A DNA stretch of 64,000 bases from Macropodus opercularis. Taxonomy: Eukaryota; Chordata; Actinopteri; Anabantiformes; Osphronemidae. The notes beneath the pieces are model-generated. The model worked only from the letters and a program-made list of their open reading frames with translations. It ran no database searches and was not told the origin of the DNA. Position numbers and translations under genes: made by a program. Shown one piece after another: positions 24,401 through 37,285 of this stretch. The DNA lies in assembly GCA_030770545.1 (NCBI GenBank), contig CM061109.1, positions 372,001-436,000 on the forward strand. The letters run 5' to 3'. The first letter of the stretch is position 1. The number at the start of each line of letters is the position of its first letter.

Positions 24401-27400
24401 CATATCTAATGGGCAGGTGTGAGAGGACCACTGCTTTGTACATTAGCTTGCAGCTCTACGGGAAGCGAGAGTCTGTGGTTTAGACTTTAAGTTAAAGCAA
24501 CATGTCTCAGACTTTATAATGAGCATGTGCCTCACGTTGCGTCTGTTCTCTGTCCTCTCTTTCATCTAGTCCCCACCAAAAGGTGCCACCATCCCTTATC
24601 GCCCAAAGCCCGCCTCCACCCCAGTGATTTTTTCTGGTGGCCAGGTAAGAGCTGACCCAGCTTTAGCTCATTAGTCTGAGCCTGCAGCCACCCTGTTACT
24701 GCAGCATCAGCAGCTTCCTTTCAGACATACACATATGCTAACACAGCCTAGAGGTCCTGCAGCATTTGACCACTAGAGCGACCTACATGCACAGTTTACG
24801 ACGCTGACGTCTGAAGCTAATGCTGTGGGTCAGTGCAGGTTGGATGAGCTGCGGGAACAAAGGCCGGAGGGAGACGAGCGCATTCCACATAATGTGAGGT
24901 TAAGATGTAGCATAGCAAACAAAAAGAGAAGAACACGAGCAACACTGCTTGGAATGAGCCCAGTTTAGAGCTGGAGCCTGGAAATGTAGTCAAGGCCTTC
25001 TGTCGACCGTTACTGTCGCTGTGCTACCTCCCCTGATGTTTGGCTTTGTCCCAGGTGTCAATGCTCCTTCACCAGGTTTGGGTAACGTTCACTACTACTG
25101 AGACAATGTGGAAACACGAGGGTGACATCAGATCAACGGGTTTAACGTGGAACACGTGGAACACTTGCAGGGTGTCCTGGGATGAGACGGCCACACTATT
25201 ATTATGTGGAATGAACCACTGAGTCCTTGTAGAACCCGGCTCATTGCACTTTAAGGTGCTGCTTTTAAACAGTCACAGCCTGCATGATTAAGTACAATCA
25301 TTGGTTTTACAGCATGATTGCCGTGAACTTTGCAATCAACACATTTTATGGTTATTTATTAGTGTTCATACGAGGTTGCACAGGTTTGGATTGGACAAGA
25401 TCTCATGCGATGTTATTTTCTTTCAATATGCTCAAATCGCTCTTTGCTTTGTTGTCTTTCCAGGCTTACACAATTCAGGGACAGTACGCCATACCACACC
25501 CAGACGTGAGTTTTAGCCTCTTCCTAATTCCATCAGGTAATGCCTTCGTACTCCACTGAAAACCTATGGACGAACTCGCTTCCTGAAGGGCTGCTATTTA
25601 CAAGGCACATTTAAAAGCGACTCCCTGGGTCACTGTGCTTCCTTGTAGTTGGACCAACTCTCACCAGAAGCAGCTGAGTGACACCGGCTGCCGATGCCAC
25701 TCATTAAGGCAGTTCTGATGTAGACGTCAACCATATAGTCCATTAACGCTCTCCTTCCTCTGTCCTTGTGGTGAGAGCATCTCTCAAGCCACTGTGTCAG
25801 ATACACGAATTCAAAGTTGGGTGGTGATTGATGGAGGTGGACGTAGTGGTTGACGGTACAATCACTCAAGTTCAGCCACGACACCCTGGCCCACCCTCAT
25901 TAAAACCTTCCTAATGGAAATGATTCACAGCAGGAGGTGGACCTGGTGGCGTGTCAGGCTCACCAGACATATGTATGTGTCACATCAGTGGAAGGTTCCC
26001 CTTCAGTCACCAAGTGAACGTGACATGCTTTGGTTAAAAACACTGAGGGGAAATCAGCAGCATTACGGCCGCACAGCGCAGCAGCATTTCGTGACAGCAG
26101 CTCCTTTTCTATTACTTTCTGTCCTTCACCCCCGTTGTGGCCTCCTTCTCCTCACGTTTCTTCACTCTAGTTTTGTCTTCATTTCTTGGTGTGACCTGTG
26201 TAACAGTAACCTCTTAGTTCTACTTTCCCTCCTAACCCTTCAGCAGTTGACCAAGCTCCACCAGTTGGCTATGCAGCAAACCCCCTTTACCCCTCTCGGA
26301 CAGACCACCCCTGCTTTCCCTGGTACGTACCCACAAGGCCCTGTAGATTCTGTACTTCCTTCTCTTTGGATGCAGAGAAACATTTTCTCTTTCCCTTCCT
26401 TGCACCTCATCTCTCTTCTGGCACAGCATGACTTGGCCCCATGGTGTCTTTCCCTCTTTGATTTCTCTCCTTTATATGTATGTTCTCTTAGTACTAGCTG
26501 GGATGATTTAAGACAAAAGCAAAACCGCGACTCTGGGCTCCATCAGTCCCATTACACATTTCGAGGCTGCTTTATTTTGTCTTAATGATGAAAAGCCCCA
26601 GTAAATGAATGTGGCCACATTGTACCTAACTGATATGGTACATGCACGTACATTAGTCTTATGGGTCTTATGCACGTAAATGCAGGACTGGTCCACACTG
26701 ACCCTAAAGAATGTGCTAGCGAATTAACAAACCATCTTAGCCTCCATGTCAAACTCCACAAACACAATGATGTTGGCCTTCACATTATACAGTTGTGTTA
26801 AAGTCTGCTTCTGAGTGATGCCTGCTCTTCTAACCAATGGATGAGCTTGTCTCAGAGCGGTAGTAGCAGAGCACAGCGATGCTGTAGCTTCGATAGCTGT
26901 CTCAGAAAATGCTCAGTGAGAACACGAGGACTACTCTGATCCTACATTACAGCCAAAAGGACTGTGACCGCACAGCTGCGTGAACGTGACTGTTTAAACT
27001 CCCTCCTCTGTCCTGCTCAGGTCTAGACGCCAGTCCTCCAGCCAGCACCCACGAACTCAGCATTCCTAACGATGTGAGTACAGGAAGAAGGCAGATAAAC
27101 ACGACCCTCCCTCAAACCTTCCCATCCTTTATGGTCATTTACTGAGCACTTAATGGGATTTAAACGGAGCCCACAGCATTTCATAAGCCCCCAGTTTCAT
27201 ATTTATTTCAAATGTAGGCTTTACGTTGTGTAAGACAAAGCAGAATCTGCCTTCTGCTCAGAGACGTCTGTTTCCTTCCCCAGCTAATAGGCTGCATTAT
27301 TGGACGCCAGGGAACCAAAATAAATGAGATTCGACAGATGTCTGGGGCGCAGATCAAAATCGCAAACGCCATGGAGGGCTCATCAGAGCGCCAGATCACC

Positions 27401-30075
27401 ATCACAGGGACTCCTGCTAACATCAGCCTGGCTCAGTATCTCATCAATGCCAGGTAACCTTTTAACTCTAACTACACAGAAAACATGCTGCATGTCATGG
27501 AAAGCGTTTTACCCGTCGTCAGTGAGTTCACACATAAATGATGAAAATACGCCGCTAACTGCACCCTGTCCGTCGGCAGCAGTGTTGCTGTCTGGTCGTG
27601 GGTATTTCGTGTAACATGTTTCTGGAGGTGCATTTACAGACAGTGATGGGAGCAAAGCCATCGTCTGCTCACAGACAAACTTGGTGCAGGAACCCGCACA
27701 TTAGCAAATGGGATGATCAATAAATGAATCATCAAATGTTTGCTGGCTTCCTTTTGACTCCTGACAAATCGTTCATGATGGCTGAAGAAGACGTTACTCC
27801 CAGCATCTAAGTATTTATTAAGCTGCACCATAACTTTCTAGTTACTAGTAAATAGAAAAAAACTGATGCTAATATAATCCTAACAAATATTGATTTGCTT
27901 TGAATCCTGCCATGCTTCGCCGCTTCTGCCTTGTTTTCACCTCCATCAACTGAAATTCCTTCTCAGCAGAGAAAATCCCTGGATATAAACTGGACGTCCC
28001 TGATGTCACATGCTCACAAACAGGACTTGAAGTCAGGCTGCAGGAAAATACTAACGTCTATTGCTTTTCCACAATTCCCACGGCAGGTTCAGGGACGTGG
28101 CTGCCATGTGGACTGACCCGTCATCTATGACACCATCCTGAAGTTGGCTTTTGCTTTCACAAGCGAACGCATCTATGACCTATGTCTTACCCCCTTTAGT
28201 CTCTTGGTTTTACATCACACTTTAGCATAATCAGAAAACCTGTAGCAAACGCCAGACTACAGTAACTACAGTGTAGAACTAACAGTCAGTGTGTAACTTC
28301 CTTTGTTTTACGTAGTGAGACTCACAGATACCACTGTCACGCTTGTCCAACAGCAGTGTAGCTGTGCAGAGTGGTACCTTAGCACAGACTGGTGGCTTAG
28401 CGCAGACTGGTGGCTTAGCACAGACTGGTAGTTTAGCACAGACTGGTGGCTTAGCGCAGACTGGTGGCTTAGCACAGACTGGTAGCTCAGCCCAGACAGA
28501 TGACTTAGCACAGACTGGTAGCTTAGCACAGATTGGTGGCTTAGCGCAGAGTGGTAGCTTAGCGCAGACAGATGGCTTAGCATAGACTGGTAGCTTAGCG
28601 CAGACTGGTAGCTCAGCCCAGACAGATGACTTAGCACAGACTGGTAGCTTAGCACAGATTGGTGGCTTAGCGCAGAGTGGTAGCTTAGCGCAGACAGATG
28701 GCTTAGCATAGACTGGTAGCTTAGCGCAGACTGGTAGCTTAGTGCAGACTGGTAGCTTAGCGCAGACAGATGGCTTAGCACAGACTGGTAGCTTAACACA
28801 GACTGGTAGCTTAGCACAGATTGGTGGCTTAGCGCAGACTGGTAGCTTAGCGCAGACTGGTAGCTCAGCCCAGACAGATGACTTAGCACAGACTGGTAGC
28901 TTAGCACAGATTGGTGGCTTAGCGCAGAGTGGTAGCTTAGCGCAGACAGATGGCTTAGCGCAGACAGATGGCTTAGCATAGACTGGTAGCTTAGCGCAGA
29001 CTGGTAGCTTAGTGCAGACTGGTAGCTTAGCGCAGACAGATGGCTTAGCACAGACTGGTAGCTTAGTGCAGACTGGTAGCTTAGCGCAGACAGATGGCTT
29101 AGCACAGACTGGTAGCTTAGCACAGACTGGTAGCTTAGCACAGATTGGTGGCTTAGCGCAGAGTGGTAGCTTAGCGCAGACAGATGGCTTAGCATAGACT
29201 GGTAGCTTAGTGCAGACTGGTAGCTTAGCGCAGACAGATGGCTTAGCACAGACTGGTAGCTTAGCACAGATTGGTGGCTTAGCGCAGAGTGGTAGCTTAG
29301 CGCAGACAGATGGCTTAGCACAGACTGGTAGCTTAGCACAGACTGGTACCTTAGTACAGACTGGTGGCTTAGTACAGACAGGTAGCTTAACACAAACTGC
29401 TAGCTTAGCACAGACTGGTTGCTAAGCACAAACTGGTAGCTTAGCACAGACAGGTAGCTTAGCGCAGGCGTCTGACAGGTCTGCACATCAGTACGGCCAA
29501 AGCTGGTTAGTTGGTCAAATGTTTCCATCAGTGCTCTGCTTCCTGACATTGATTCAGAGTTTTGCATCTAGTTTGCTGCAGCCAGTCTCTGTGCTGAGCC
29601 AAGCTACCTGTCTCCTGGTGTTACAGACAGACGTGAGGGTGGTATTGATGAGAGTTAGCTGAAACCGTGGACCTGTTGCTTTAGCATGCCTCCTTCTGAA
29701 AACAGCTGTGTGTTTTGTGCCTTTGCTAGTTTAGAGCTCTTTGCTTCTCACATCCTACTGTGTCGCTGTCTAGAAGAAGCGAAGGAACATTTTACATCAT
29801 GTTGCTGAAAGTAAAAACGTGGCGCCTTTGGCAAAGAAGGCAACGCGTGAGCTATTTCATGGCCCCATCACTTGATTCTTAGTCTACTGCATGCTGACAA
29901 TGAAAGATGGTGTCAGGTCTGTGCCAGCCATCGCAGCTCACCTGTCGCTTCCAGCGAAGGTTCTTCTTTCACGTTGTTCTGTTTTCTCTGTCTGTCTCCC
30001 CTGCTCCTCCTCCCCCAACCTCCCCCCGACTGTTCTAGGCTGACGTCTGAGGTCACCGGAATGGGCTCACTCTAA
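21449..30075 (+). CDS. pcbp3: poly(rC)-binding protein 3 (PCBP3), 12 coding exons
   Basis: Coding exons: 21449-21523, 22372-22395, 22472-22504, 22620-22736, 23135-23266, 23840-23968, 24570-24644, 25464-25505, 26244-26322, 27021-27073, 27284-27453, 30039-30075. All introns are GT-AG and phases agree, giving 321 aa. Three KH domains carry GXXG loops GKKG (residues 32-35), GKGG (116-119) and GRQG (260-263). A linker with AYTIQGQYAIPHPD and LTKLHQLAMQQ separates KH2 from KH3, and the protein ends LTSEVTGMGSL. PCBP/hnRNP E proteins bind C-rich single-stranded RNA and control splicing, stability and translation. The N-terminus, the QQTPFTPLGQTTPAFPG segment and the GLDASPPASTHEL segment fit PCBP3 better than PCBP1, 2 or 4. 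The start is supported by the in-frame TGA just upstream. Exons 2 and 3 are microexons of 24 and 33 nt. Exon 9 has a CAGCAG tandem acceptor. Confidence in family is near certain, in paralogue high. Confidence 0.96.
22768..22857 (+). other. long imperfect hairpin in pcbp3 intron 4
   Basis: CTCTCCCTG (22,768-22,776) pairs with CAGGGAGAG (22,849-22,857), and the 19-mer at 22,789-22,807 pairs 17/19 with 22,830-22,848. There is a 12-nt bulge on the left arm and a 22-nt loop. It begins 31 nt after the exon 4 donor. Whether it is a structured intron element, a miRNA-like precursor or chance is open. Confidence 0.5.
28363..29470. repeat. minisatellite, 18-bp unit, about 60 copies, in pcbp3 intron 11
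   Basis: Tandem GCTTAGCACAGACTGGTG-type units with variants CAGACAGATG, CAGATTGGTG and CAGAGTGGTA. A seven-unit (126-bp) block recurs: the CAGACAGATGAC variant sits at 28,493, 28,619 and 28,871, spaced 126 and 252 bp. Because 18 is divisible by three and the unit lacks stops, both strands stay open for long stretches, including a 361-codon minus-strand frame made of a six-residue repeat. This is not a protein gene. Confidence 0.95.
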
Positions 30076-31575
30076 TTTCAACCCATCTTTCCACAATGCA
30101 TCACATGACCCTTGAGCGTATGACAAAGCACCTAGTTCATTGATTTGTCCCGATCAGCATTTATGGTGGCCCCGTTAGTCTCTGTTGCCACTTTTCGTTG
30201 CACCCCATGCACTGCTCTGCTTGGTTTGACCTCATGTTGTTAGGCCTGGTAGAAAGCCTGAGCCTCTTGTCCCATTTGAATCTACACAGCGACAGACATG
30301 CATTGCTCAACACAAATGTTCAGTGGAAAAGTATCAGCAGATGTTTTGCTCAAGTTCCTGTGTTACATTGATTTCATGATTGATGTCGTAAGTGAGCCCG
30401 TGCTCTACGCTGAAGACTGACAGCACTGACTGAGTAGTGAAACGGGGAAAAGCTGAGAGTCTGTCTATCACTCAGTCTGGCGGCAGTTTGAAATGAACTG
30501 GAGTAGAAGTCAGGCACGGCTCACACAGGCTGTGGGTTCTCCGCTATGTTCTGTTCTCACATGGAGCTCGTTTAGGCTTTTCTAGGGGCAGACAAGTCGT
30601 TTGTAAGTCATGTCTGTTTTTCACCTCTTTCCTCCCAGATGCTTGTTACACTTTGGGAGACAACAAGCTTTTTCTAATACACTTCTGTTCCCTGCATCTT
30701 AATGTGCATAGCAGCCGCAGAACCATGACGCAAGCTTCCTGTACATATGCACATGCATGGCTGTCGCTGCACTTCAGTCTGAAATGGTCTGAGTAGCCCC
30801 ACTGTGTAGTCCAGGCAGACAGGAACGCCGCCTGGTGCTTTGGCTTTACGTAGGAACTGCAGCGCCCTTCAGACGGCCAGGTGCTAAAACACGGGGAAGC
30901 GTTCACTAGAAGGTTTATAACGCTGGGCAGGCATCTGTCAAAATTCTAATGGTTGTAATGAATAGACAACGTGATTTGACCCATTGTGTTAAATTATACT
31001 TGAAGAGACACAGCTTGAAAGTAGCTAATACACGTATATAATATATTTATACAGCGTTTCGTTCCAGTCCTGTTTGCAGAAGTGTGGTTCCGGTTCAGAT
31101 GTTCTGAATCGGTCACATTGTGATATTTTACATGAATACACAGACATGTCACATATATGCAGACTGTAAAGCTGTACACTGGCACTCATCTGTGTTTCAG
31201 TGAGACTCCGACCCAAGAATAGACATGACGCGTTCAATCGAGTGGTTAAGGTCAAATTCACGGTTGGGCTTCGCAACCAAACCAAGAAGCCATCCTGTTA
31301 CTTCACAGCATTGTCACTCGTCCATATTCAGTCTGAGTCAAACACCTCTGTATGATATTTGACATTTCTGTTCATTTACCACAGTTGTGTTACCTCTATG
31401 TTGTGATAATGTGCTCGAGCAGCAAAAAGGTATCACTGTTCAAGGAAGTACATTAGATCATGTTTAAGTCTGATCATTTGTTTCATGAAGGTTGTTATTG
31501 GATTTATATTTACTGAAGTTGACTCTGAAATGTTTTGTAAAAAGAAAAGAATAAAGTGTGTTTTCTCCCTTGACT
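30076..31575 (+). promoter_or_regulatory. pcbp3: pcbp3 3' untranslated region and polyadenylation signal
   Basis: After the TAA at 30,073-30,075 there is about 1.5 kb without coding character. It ends at AATAAA (31,550-31,555), followed by a GTGTGTTTTCT element, the usual downstream GU/U-rich context. Other short AT-rich runs occur, but this is the first hexamer with a good downstream element. The exact cleavage site is not visible. Confidence 0.6.
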
Positions 31576-34548
31576 GTCTGCTTCTTGGCTTCCTGGCAGT
31601 CGTGCTCAGCGTCGTCTGTGTTGCTGAGTTTGATTGTACTTTTGTCCTGCATGGGATAATCACATGTACACAGCCTGCGTGTTACAGCTGAATGGGTCCC
31701 TATACCCACAGGAACTTCTTAGGGTCTTGGGCCCTGCTGATGGAAACGCTGGTCCTGTGACCGTCACCTCAGCCTTGTCCTTGCCATGTTCTGAGAAGGT
31801 TGTGAGGTACTTGTCAAAACCCACGTGGACGGGAGCAGGCACAGAGGGGTCCGGTGGCTCCGAATGGCTGGGGACAATAAGTTCACCTGCAGTCGACTGA
31901 TCTCCTGGCACTTGGCAGAAGCTTCTGTCTCAGCTGGGGCCGCATGGCTTCACGGCCTTCAGCTGTTTGTTTGGCCTCTGAGGGGCTGGGAAAGCTAATT
32001 AAGACCAGGCTCCATTCAAGAGCTCTGGGGACAAACTAGCACATAATGCGCCACATGTGCAGACACAGTAGGAATCAGGAGCTTCTCACGTCATTCATTC
32101 ACCTGCTGCCGTCAGAGCGGAGACGTCGTTGTCTGGTGGTCTGCTCTTTGAAGCGTCGCTGTACTTGCCATTACATGTATATAATATGTAAGTGTGTGTG
32201 TGCGCATCACATGCGTATGTACAGACATGAACTGTGATGGTGAATTCTGGATGAGAGACAACAATGGTATCAGGCTAAGTGAACCGTGATGGACATCCAT
32301 TCATATAATATACACTATAAATCAATCATACATTCATAACTATTATAGCTGTGACTTTTAAAATGCATTGTTGCTGACTGAAGTAGTGGTTTGCTGCTCT
32401 CGCCAGACAGTCGCACTCAGCTGCTTTATGTTTGTCTTCCCTGGCGAAATGAATCCTGATTCCAAATGAGAGCAAAACAACCCTGCGTGAGGTCGGCTAG
32501 TTAATGCTTAAACGCAACTTAACGGCAATAAAATGGAGACAATAGCTGCCGTGAAGCACTTAAGCGCACAGTGAACACGAGCTTTAATTAACGGGATTGG
32601 ATGTGGTTGTATGTGAAATCATTTGTGATTGATTCTGGTTCCAAAGGCTGTGTTCTCCCACCGCGCCACGGTCAGAGCGCCTCTTCAGGAACGGCTGGGG
32701 GCTGAGAGTTCAGGCTGGCGCTGCTGCGTTTCTGGCACCTGGGTTCTGCAGCAGAAGCAACTTCCAACATGCCAATGGTAAAATGAATCTTATTCTCTGC
32801 TCTTGCCCTACTCCTCTCTCTCAGCCCAGGCTCGGACCAGAAAACGTTCCTCACTGTTCATTCCTCGACCTTTTCTGGAACATTAAAGTTCACAGGAACA
32901 GACCTCAGCCCAAATTCCCAGGCTCCTGCTAGAAGCGTTGGCTCCAGGTAGAGGAGTCCTTGCTGCTGATTGGATGGTTTTGATGTGGTCCATCCTGGTC
33001 TGACTTTCAGCTGTTGGGCAAAAGAGGCAGAGCCACAGGAGACGCCTTTGTCCACCGGCATGTTGTAAATGAACACTGTCGCTCACTGGGGATGACGCCA
33101 GGTCACCTTGTAGACAGCTTGTCCATCAATCCTCAACAAACCTTCCATGGCGGTTAAATAAACCCAGTTTCAAGCGGCTCTTGATTGCGCTCCCAGAGTC
33201 CCTGATTGCATTTAGTAGCACAATCACTGGGTGTGAAGAGAGAGATAATCCCTGAGCTTAACAATTGACAACCTTGCCGGGAAGAGAGGATGGTTCCAAT
33301 GAGAGGTACGAGGAAAACTTACAAGCTTCTTGTGTTTTCACATTAGAGCCTATTGTCATTTCACAAATCATCATGAAGCTGGTGCCTTGAGGAAGAAGAG
33401 AACCATCTTCTGTTTTCATTAGCCTTGGTATAAATAAAATATCACAAGTTACAGGGAAACAGGTTTTAGTCTGTGCGGTTTGAAGTGTAGGGGGAAACAA
33501 TAAGAAATGTAGTGAAAACATCTTGTTCCGTAATGAACAGAAGGTTGTCATGATCCCTGGTCCGCTCCAGGCGCCCTTGCCTCTGGCCACTCCCACTTCC
33601 TGGAGTATCGTCATCCTCTGGTGTCTGTGCTTGTACAGTATCGGTGCTCGAAGCGCGTCGACACTCACACGTTTTCGCCTAACACTGTCATGTTAAACAG
33701 ACAGAAGGTCTCTAAGCAGTCCCAAAGCATGCTGGGTAAGGAATGAATCCACCCGTGGGTTAAGACAGACAGAGGAGAGAAGCTCAACCTCCATACCGAC
33801 GTTAATGAGTCGGAAGCACCGCAGCACGATGAACATCCAAAACCAAGCAACGACGAGGAGGAGCTGATTCAACCACCTATTAGTTCATAAAGAACTGTGT
33901 TGATAAAGCTTTTCTACAGCAACAGCACCGTGAGAGTGGTGCTTTATTATGAGCCACCACTTTATCTGACATAAGCTGCTGTTCTGTCCTGAAAGAAGCT
34001 GAAATAACCTTGACATTGACGGACGACTCATTTTGACGGGCGACGCTTTCAGCCCACGCAAATGATGCTCATGTCTCCGAGTGTATCTGAGCATCCTGGC
34101 GCCCACGTCAGTGTCACTCAGTCTCTCTCCTCCAGTCTATATTTGGGGAAACTGTCTGACAACAATAGTTCCTTTCTACACAAGAAACACAAATATCTGT
34201 CTGACCAAAGTTCCATTTATGAACTCGCCTGTGGGACAAATGTAACATGTAGCATTTGCAGAACATCAGTCTCTGTTTCGGTTTTTTAATGTTGAGATTA
34301 GAGTCAGGATGGTTGATTTGACGAAGAGAAGCACGGTTTGTATTCTGCCATGAAGGAAATCTAATAAAACATAGAAATAAATGTGAGTCCTGACTCAACG
34401 TGATGGTAAATGACCTGATGGCTTCATCTCCATAGGGCAAATATGGATAAACGTACAAAACAGCACCAGCCATAAAAGTCTCACATGTCAGTCATAAGCC
34501 ATTAGATGGAAGCAACATTTTGAACATGAATTCATGTTGTCCAGTTTC
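31576..34548. other. intergenic, nothing assigned
   Basis: No exon chain, RNA gene or clear repeat found. A short GT run occurs near 32,190. Open frames (for example 33,258-33,668 minus and 31,634-31,900 plus) lack conserved motifs and splice context. Confidence 0.5.
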
Positions 34549-34561
34549 AAGTCAGGGATGA

Positions 34562-34691
34562 GCCCTGCGATAGACTGGCGATCCGTCCAGGCTGGACCCT
34601 GCCTCTCGCCCATAGCCAGCGGGGATAGGCTCCAGCACGCCCGCGACCCCTTCGGGGAATAAGCGGTAGAAGATGAATGAACGAATGAATG
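34562..34691 (+). mobile_element. 5'-truncated L2-type LINE 3' end with target-site duplication
   Basis: The motif order GCCCTGCGATAGACTGGCGA, GGATAGGCTCCAGCACGCCC, GCGACCCCTTCGGGGAATAA, GCGGTAGAAG and an ATGAATGAACGAATGAATG tail is the typical 3' end of teleost L2-like non-LTR elements. It is flanked by an exact 13-bp direct repeat AAGTCAGGGATGA at 34,549-34,561 and 34,692-34,704, the expected target-site duplication of target-primed reverse transcription. Only about 130 bp inserted, so it is a dead 5'-truncated copy with no coding capacity. Confidence 0.8.
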
Positions 34692-35239
34692 AAGTCAGGG
34701 ATGAACCTTGAGGATCACTTGTTGCTGCTGTAGAGGGTTTTTCTCCTTAAAGAAGTTTACACATATTTAACACCTTGGTTAATTTAAACAGCTGTCAAAG
34801 TCGGCAGAAAACAGACTTTGTTGCCTGAAACCTCTGCCAACTATTATCTACTGTGGAGACATTGCCAAACACTGAGATCTGGCTCAGAAGGAATCTGATG
34901 CAGGAAGTAAGGCCACATTCTGACGTTAATGCCCAAATGCAGACTGATGGTCGTCCACTAAGTATAATCACCACGGAAGCTCTCATTCCCAGGGTAATAA
35001 CAAACAGGTACTGAAGAATAAACACATCACATGGAAACCGAACGCTGAGCTGCTTCCTGGCTCAACAACTGAAAGGCACCAAACTGTTTCTGACACGATT
35101 ATTGATTGCGTTTCATGCATTGATACACAAATGATCGTGTTCAGCTGTTGGGTGCAGGTTGGTGAGGTCAAAGGAAGAAGTGGAAGGAGTTTTCTTTCCA
35201 CTGACACCAGGCTCAGTTGCCTGTTACTAACCTACACTA

Positions 35240-36132
35240 AACTAAATAGAAATAGAAATAGATAAATAAGCTCCTCTCCTATGGAACCAGCTTCCAGTTC
35301 AGGTTCTAGCAGCAGACGCCCTCTCTGCTTTAAAACTAGGCTGAAACCTTCCTTTCTAAAAAGCTGATGGTTCCAGATGGTTCTGGTTCCTCTGATCCAT
35401 CTCTTAGTTCAGCTGCTACAGGCTTCATTCACTGAGCTCCTCTGGTTTTCTATCTATTCCATCCACTAACATGCCTCCATGTCCACATGTGACTAACTTT
35501 GTCTCTGTTCTCTCCTAGTTGTGTTTCTCTCTATTCTCATCTCCAGGTATCGTCAGACTCAGAGTCGTGTGTCTCAGTGTTCAGCTGCTGGTCCAACTCT
35601 CACACACCTGTCGTTACTCAGCCCCTCATCCAGGACTTCATATACTCTCTTATGACTCACTCATTGCTGGTGTGTCTTCCTTGTTTGCTTGCTTGGTTTG
35701 CTCTCCCTTGTCCCCGACCTCTGGCTTCTGGTACTTGTAGTAAGTTTAGTTATATTTCTATAGCTTTTCATAGTTCCTGCTTTGCAGCGTTTTCTGTTTG
35801 TATGTTTAATGATAACTTTGTTTTGTTTTTTGTTTGATTTTCTGTTTTGTTAGTCAGTTTTCTAGTTAGAGTGTTTTCTAGTGTAGAGTGTGTTATATCC
35901 TGCTTGCAATGACGATTCATAGTTTAATGTACATAGTGTTGATTCGATCCACTACCGCTTTTCGCTCTGTTTTGTTTTGTTTCTAAATTTAGAGTTAGTA
36001 GTATCCAGCCCTGCTGTGAACTTTTGTTTCTGTGTTTGAATAAATTGCTAATTGAGCTAAAAGATCATCTCTTGGCTCCGCTCGTCACGGTCCGTAACAC
36101 TATATAAATAAAGTTGAATTGAATTGAATTGA
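35240..36132 (+). mobile_element. composite teleost interspersed repeat
   Basis: The 5' part (35,270-35,530: ACCAGCTTCCAGTTCAGG, GCAGCAGACGCCCTCTCTGC, AGGCTGAAACCTTCC, CACTGAGCTCCTCTGG) matches word for word a repeat I recognise as recurrent in fish genomes. The 3' part (36,100-36,132) is the matching TATATAAATAAAGTTGAATTGAATTGAATTGA tail. Between them lies T-rich DNA ending in TCGTCACGGTCCGTAACAC that does not belong to that family, which suggests a second element inserted into the first. Family names are not assigned. A plus-strand ORF of 112 codons here is not a gene. Confidence 0.5.
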
Positions 36133-36471
36133 GTAGATGCTTAAACACCATTTCGTGATGGGATGCACAACGCGAGTAAATCCGCTCGTCCCTGCCTCTA
36201 GAAGCTGGTGCTAACAGGGCTACAGTAAGTGTAATGGTGACAAATGGTTACAACCTAAAGGCTCCACTTGTCAGCAGCTTTAGCGTCTTTAAAAGAGATG
36301 AATTGACTTTGTCAGAAGAATCCAAAGTGATACACTTGGATAAGTAAGTAGGCAACAGGAGCCTGAATTGACTGGAGGCAGCTGATGCGGGTAATTTGTC
36401 TATTCCAAAGCTCAAGAGATTCATTAAGGGGGAGATGAGGGGAGATGAGGGGAGGGGGCTTCCTGGTGGGA

Positions 36472-36523
36472 GCACACACACACATGCACACACACACACA
36501 CGCACGCACGCACGCACACACAC
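36472..36523. repeat. CA / CGCA microsatellite
   Basis: A run of CACACA interrupted by CATG and a GCAC(GCAC)n segment. It is preceded by a short GGGGAGATGAG duplication at about 36,430-36,450. Simple sequence only. Confidence 0.95.
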
Positions 36524-37285
36524 CTTGGTACATCTCTGGCGTCACAGCCAACTGGTCGTACAGCAGTGGACGTCTCTCCTGGCTCTGGGCAGAGGTTTTA
36601 TTATTATGAACTGGTTGTAATATAAATAGATGGTGATCATTAAAAACACTTCTCTTCAACTTCAGTGTGTTAATCACAGGTCAGACCAGGGGAACTGCTA
36701 CATTTCAAATGACGCAGACAGAGATGAATGATGCTCTGCCTCGTCCCCTCAGCTGACGGAGTCGCGGTTGTGGAAAACCTGCTGCAGCTCTTCCTGCTCC
36801 AGATTCCTGCCCTTGACTTTTCTGTCACTGTGACAGTTGTGAAGGCGATGGCTGTTATGACTCGTTATCTGCTCGTAGGACGGTGAGGTTTGTAGGTTGC
36901 ATGTGTGTCTGTGGGAGTCAACACGAGCATGGTCTGCTCTGTTTCTGCCCTCTTGTGTTGTGTCAAAGTCATGATCTCACACTGGGCTTCATTTAGGCCC
37001 ATTCATTCTAATTTAGCGTATGTGGCTGCTGGGAAACCACGCAGGCGACGTAAATGATGGACCGGCCACTGAAAGCACCCTGTGAGGTACACGAAGCAGC
37101 AGACTGATTAACTGATGCCGTGCAGCCAGAGAAATGCTCCCAGCGTGATGTCGCCCAGTTTAGCCATCGGTTATTATTCTACACACAACTGAGCATAAAC
37201 TTCTTTCTGTGCGAACTGTAAAGCCTGTAAAGACACAGGAGGTGAAACTAACACCGACACGGCTGCACCAGGACAAGGCCACTAA

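Noticed and set aside
28308..29393. 361-codon minus-strand ORF with a six-residue repeat
   Set aside because: Read-through of the 18-bp minisatellite in a pcbp3 intron, on the opposite strand. No signal, domain or splice support.
28363..29470. CRISPR-like regular repeat array
   Set aside because: Units are contiguous with no unique spacers, and the DNA is clearly vertebrate. The same applies to the other arrays.
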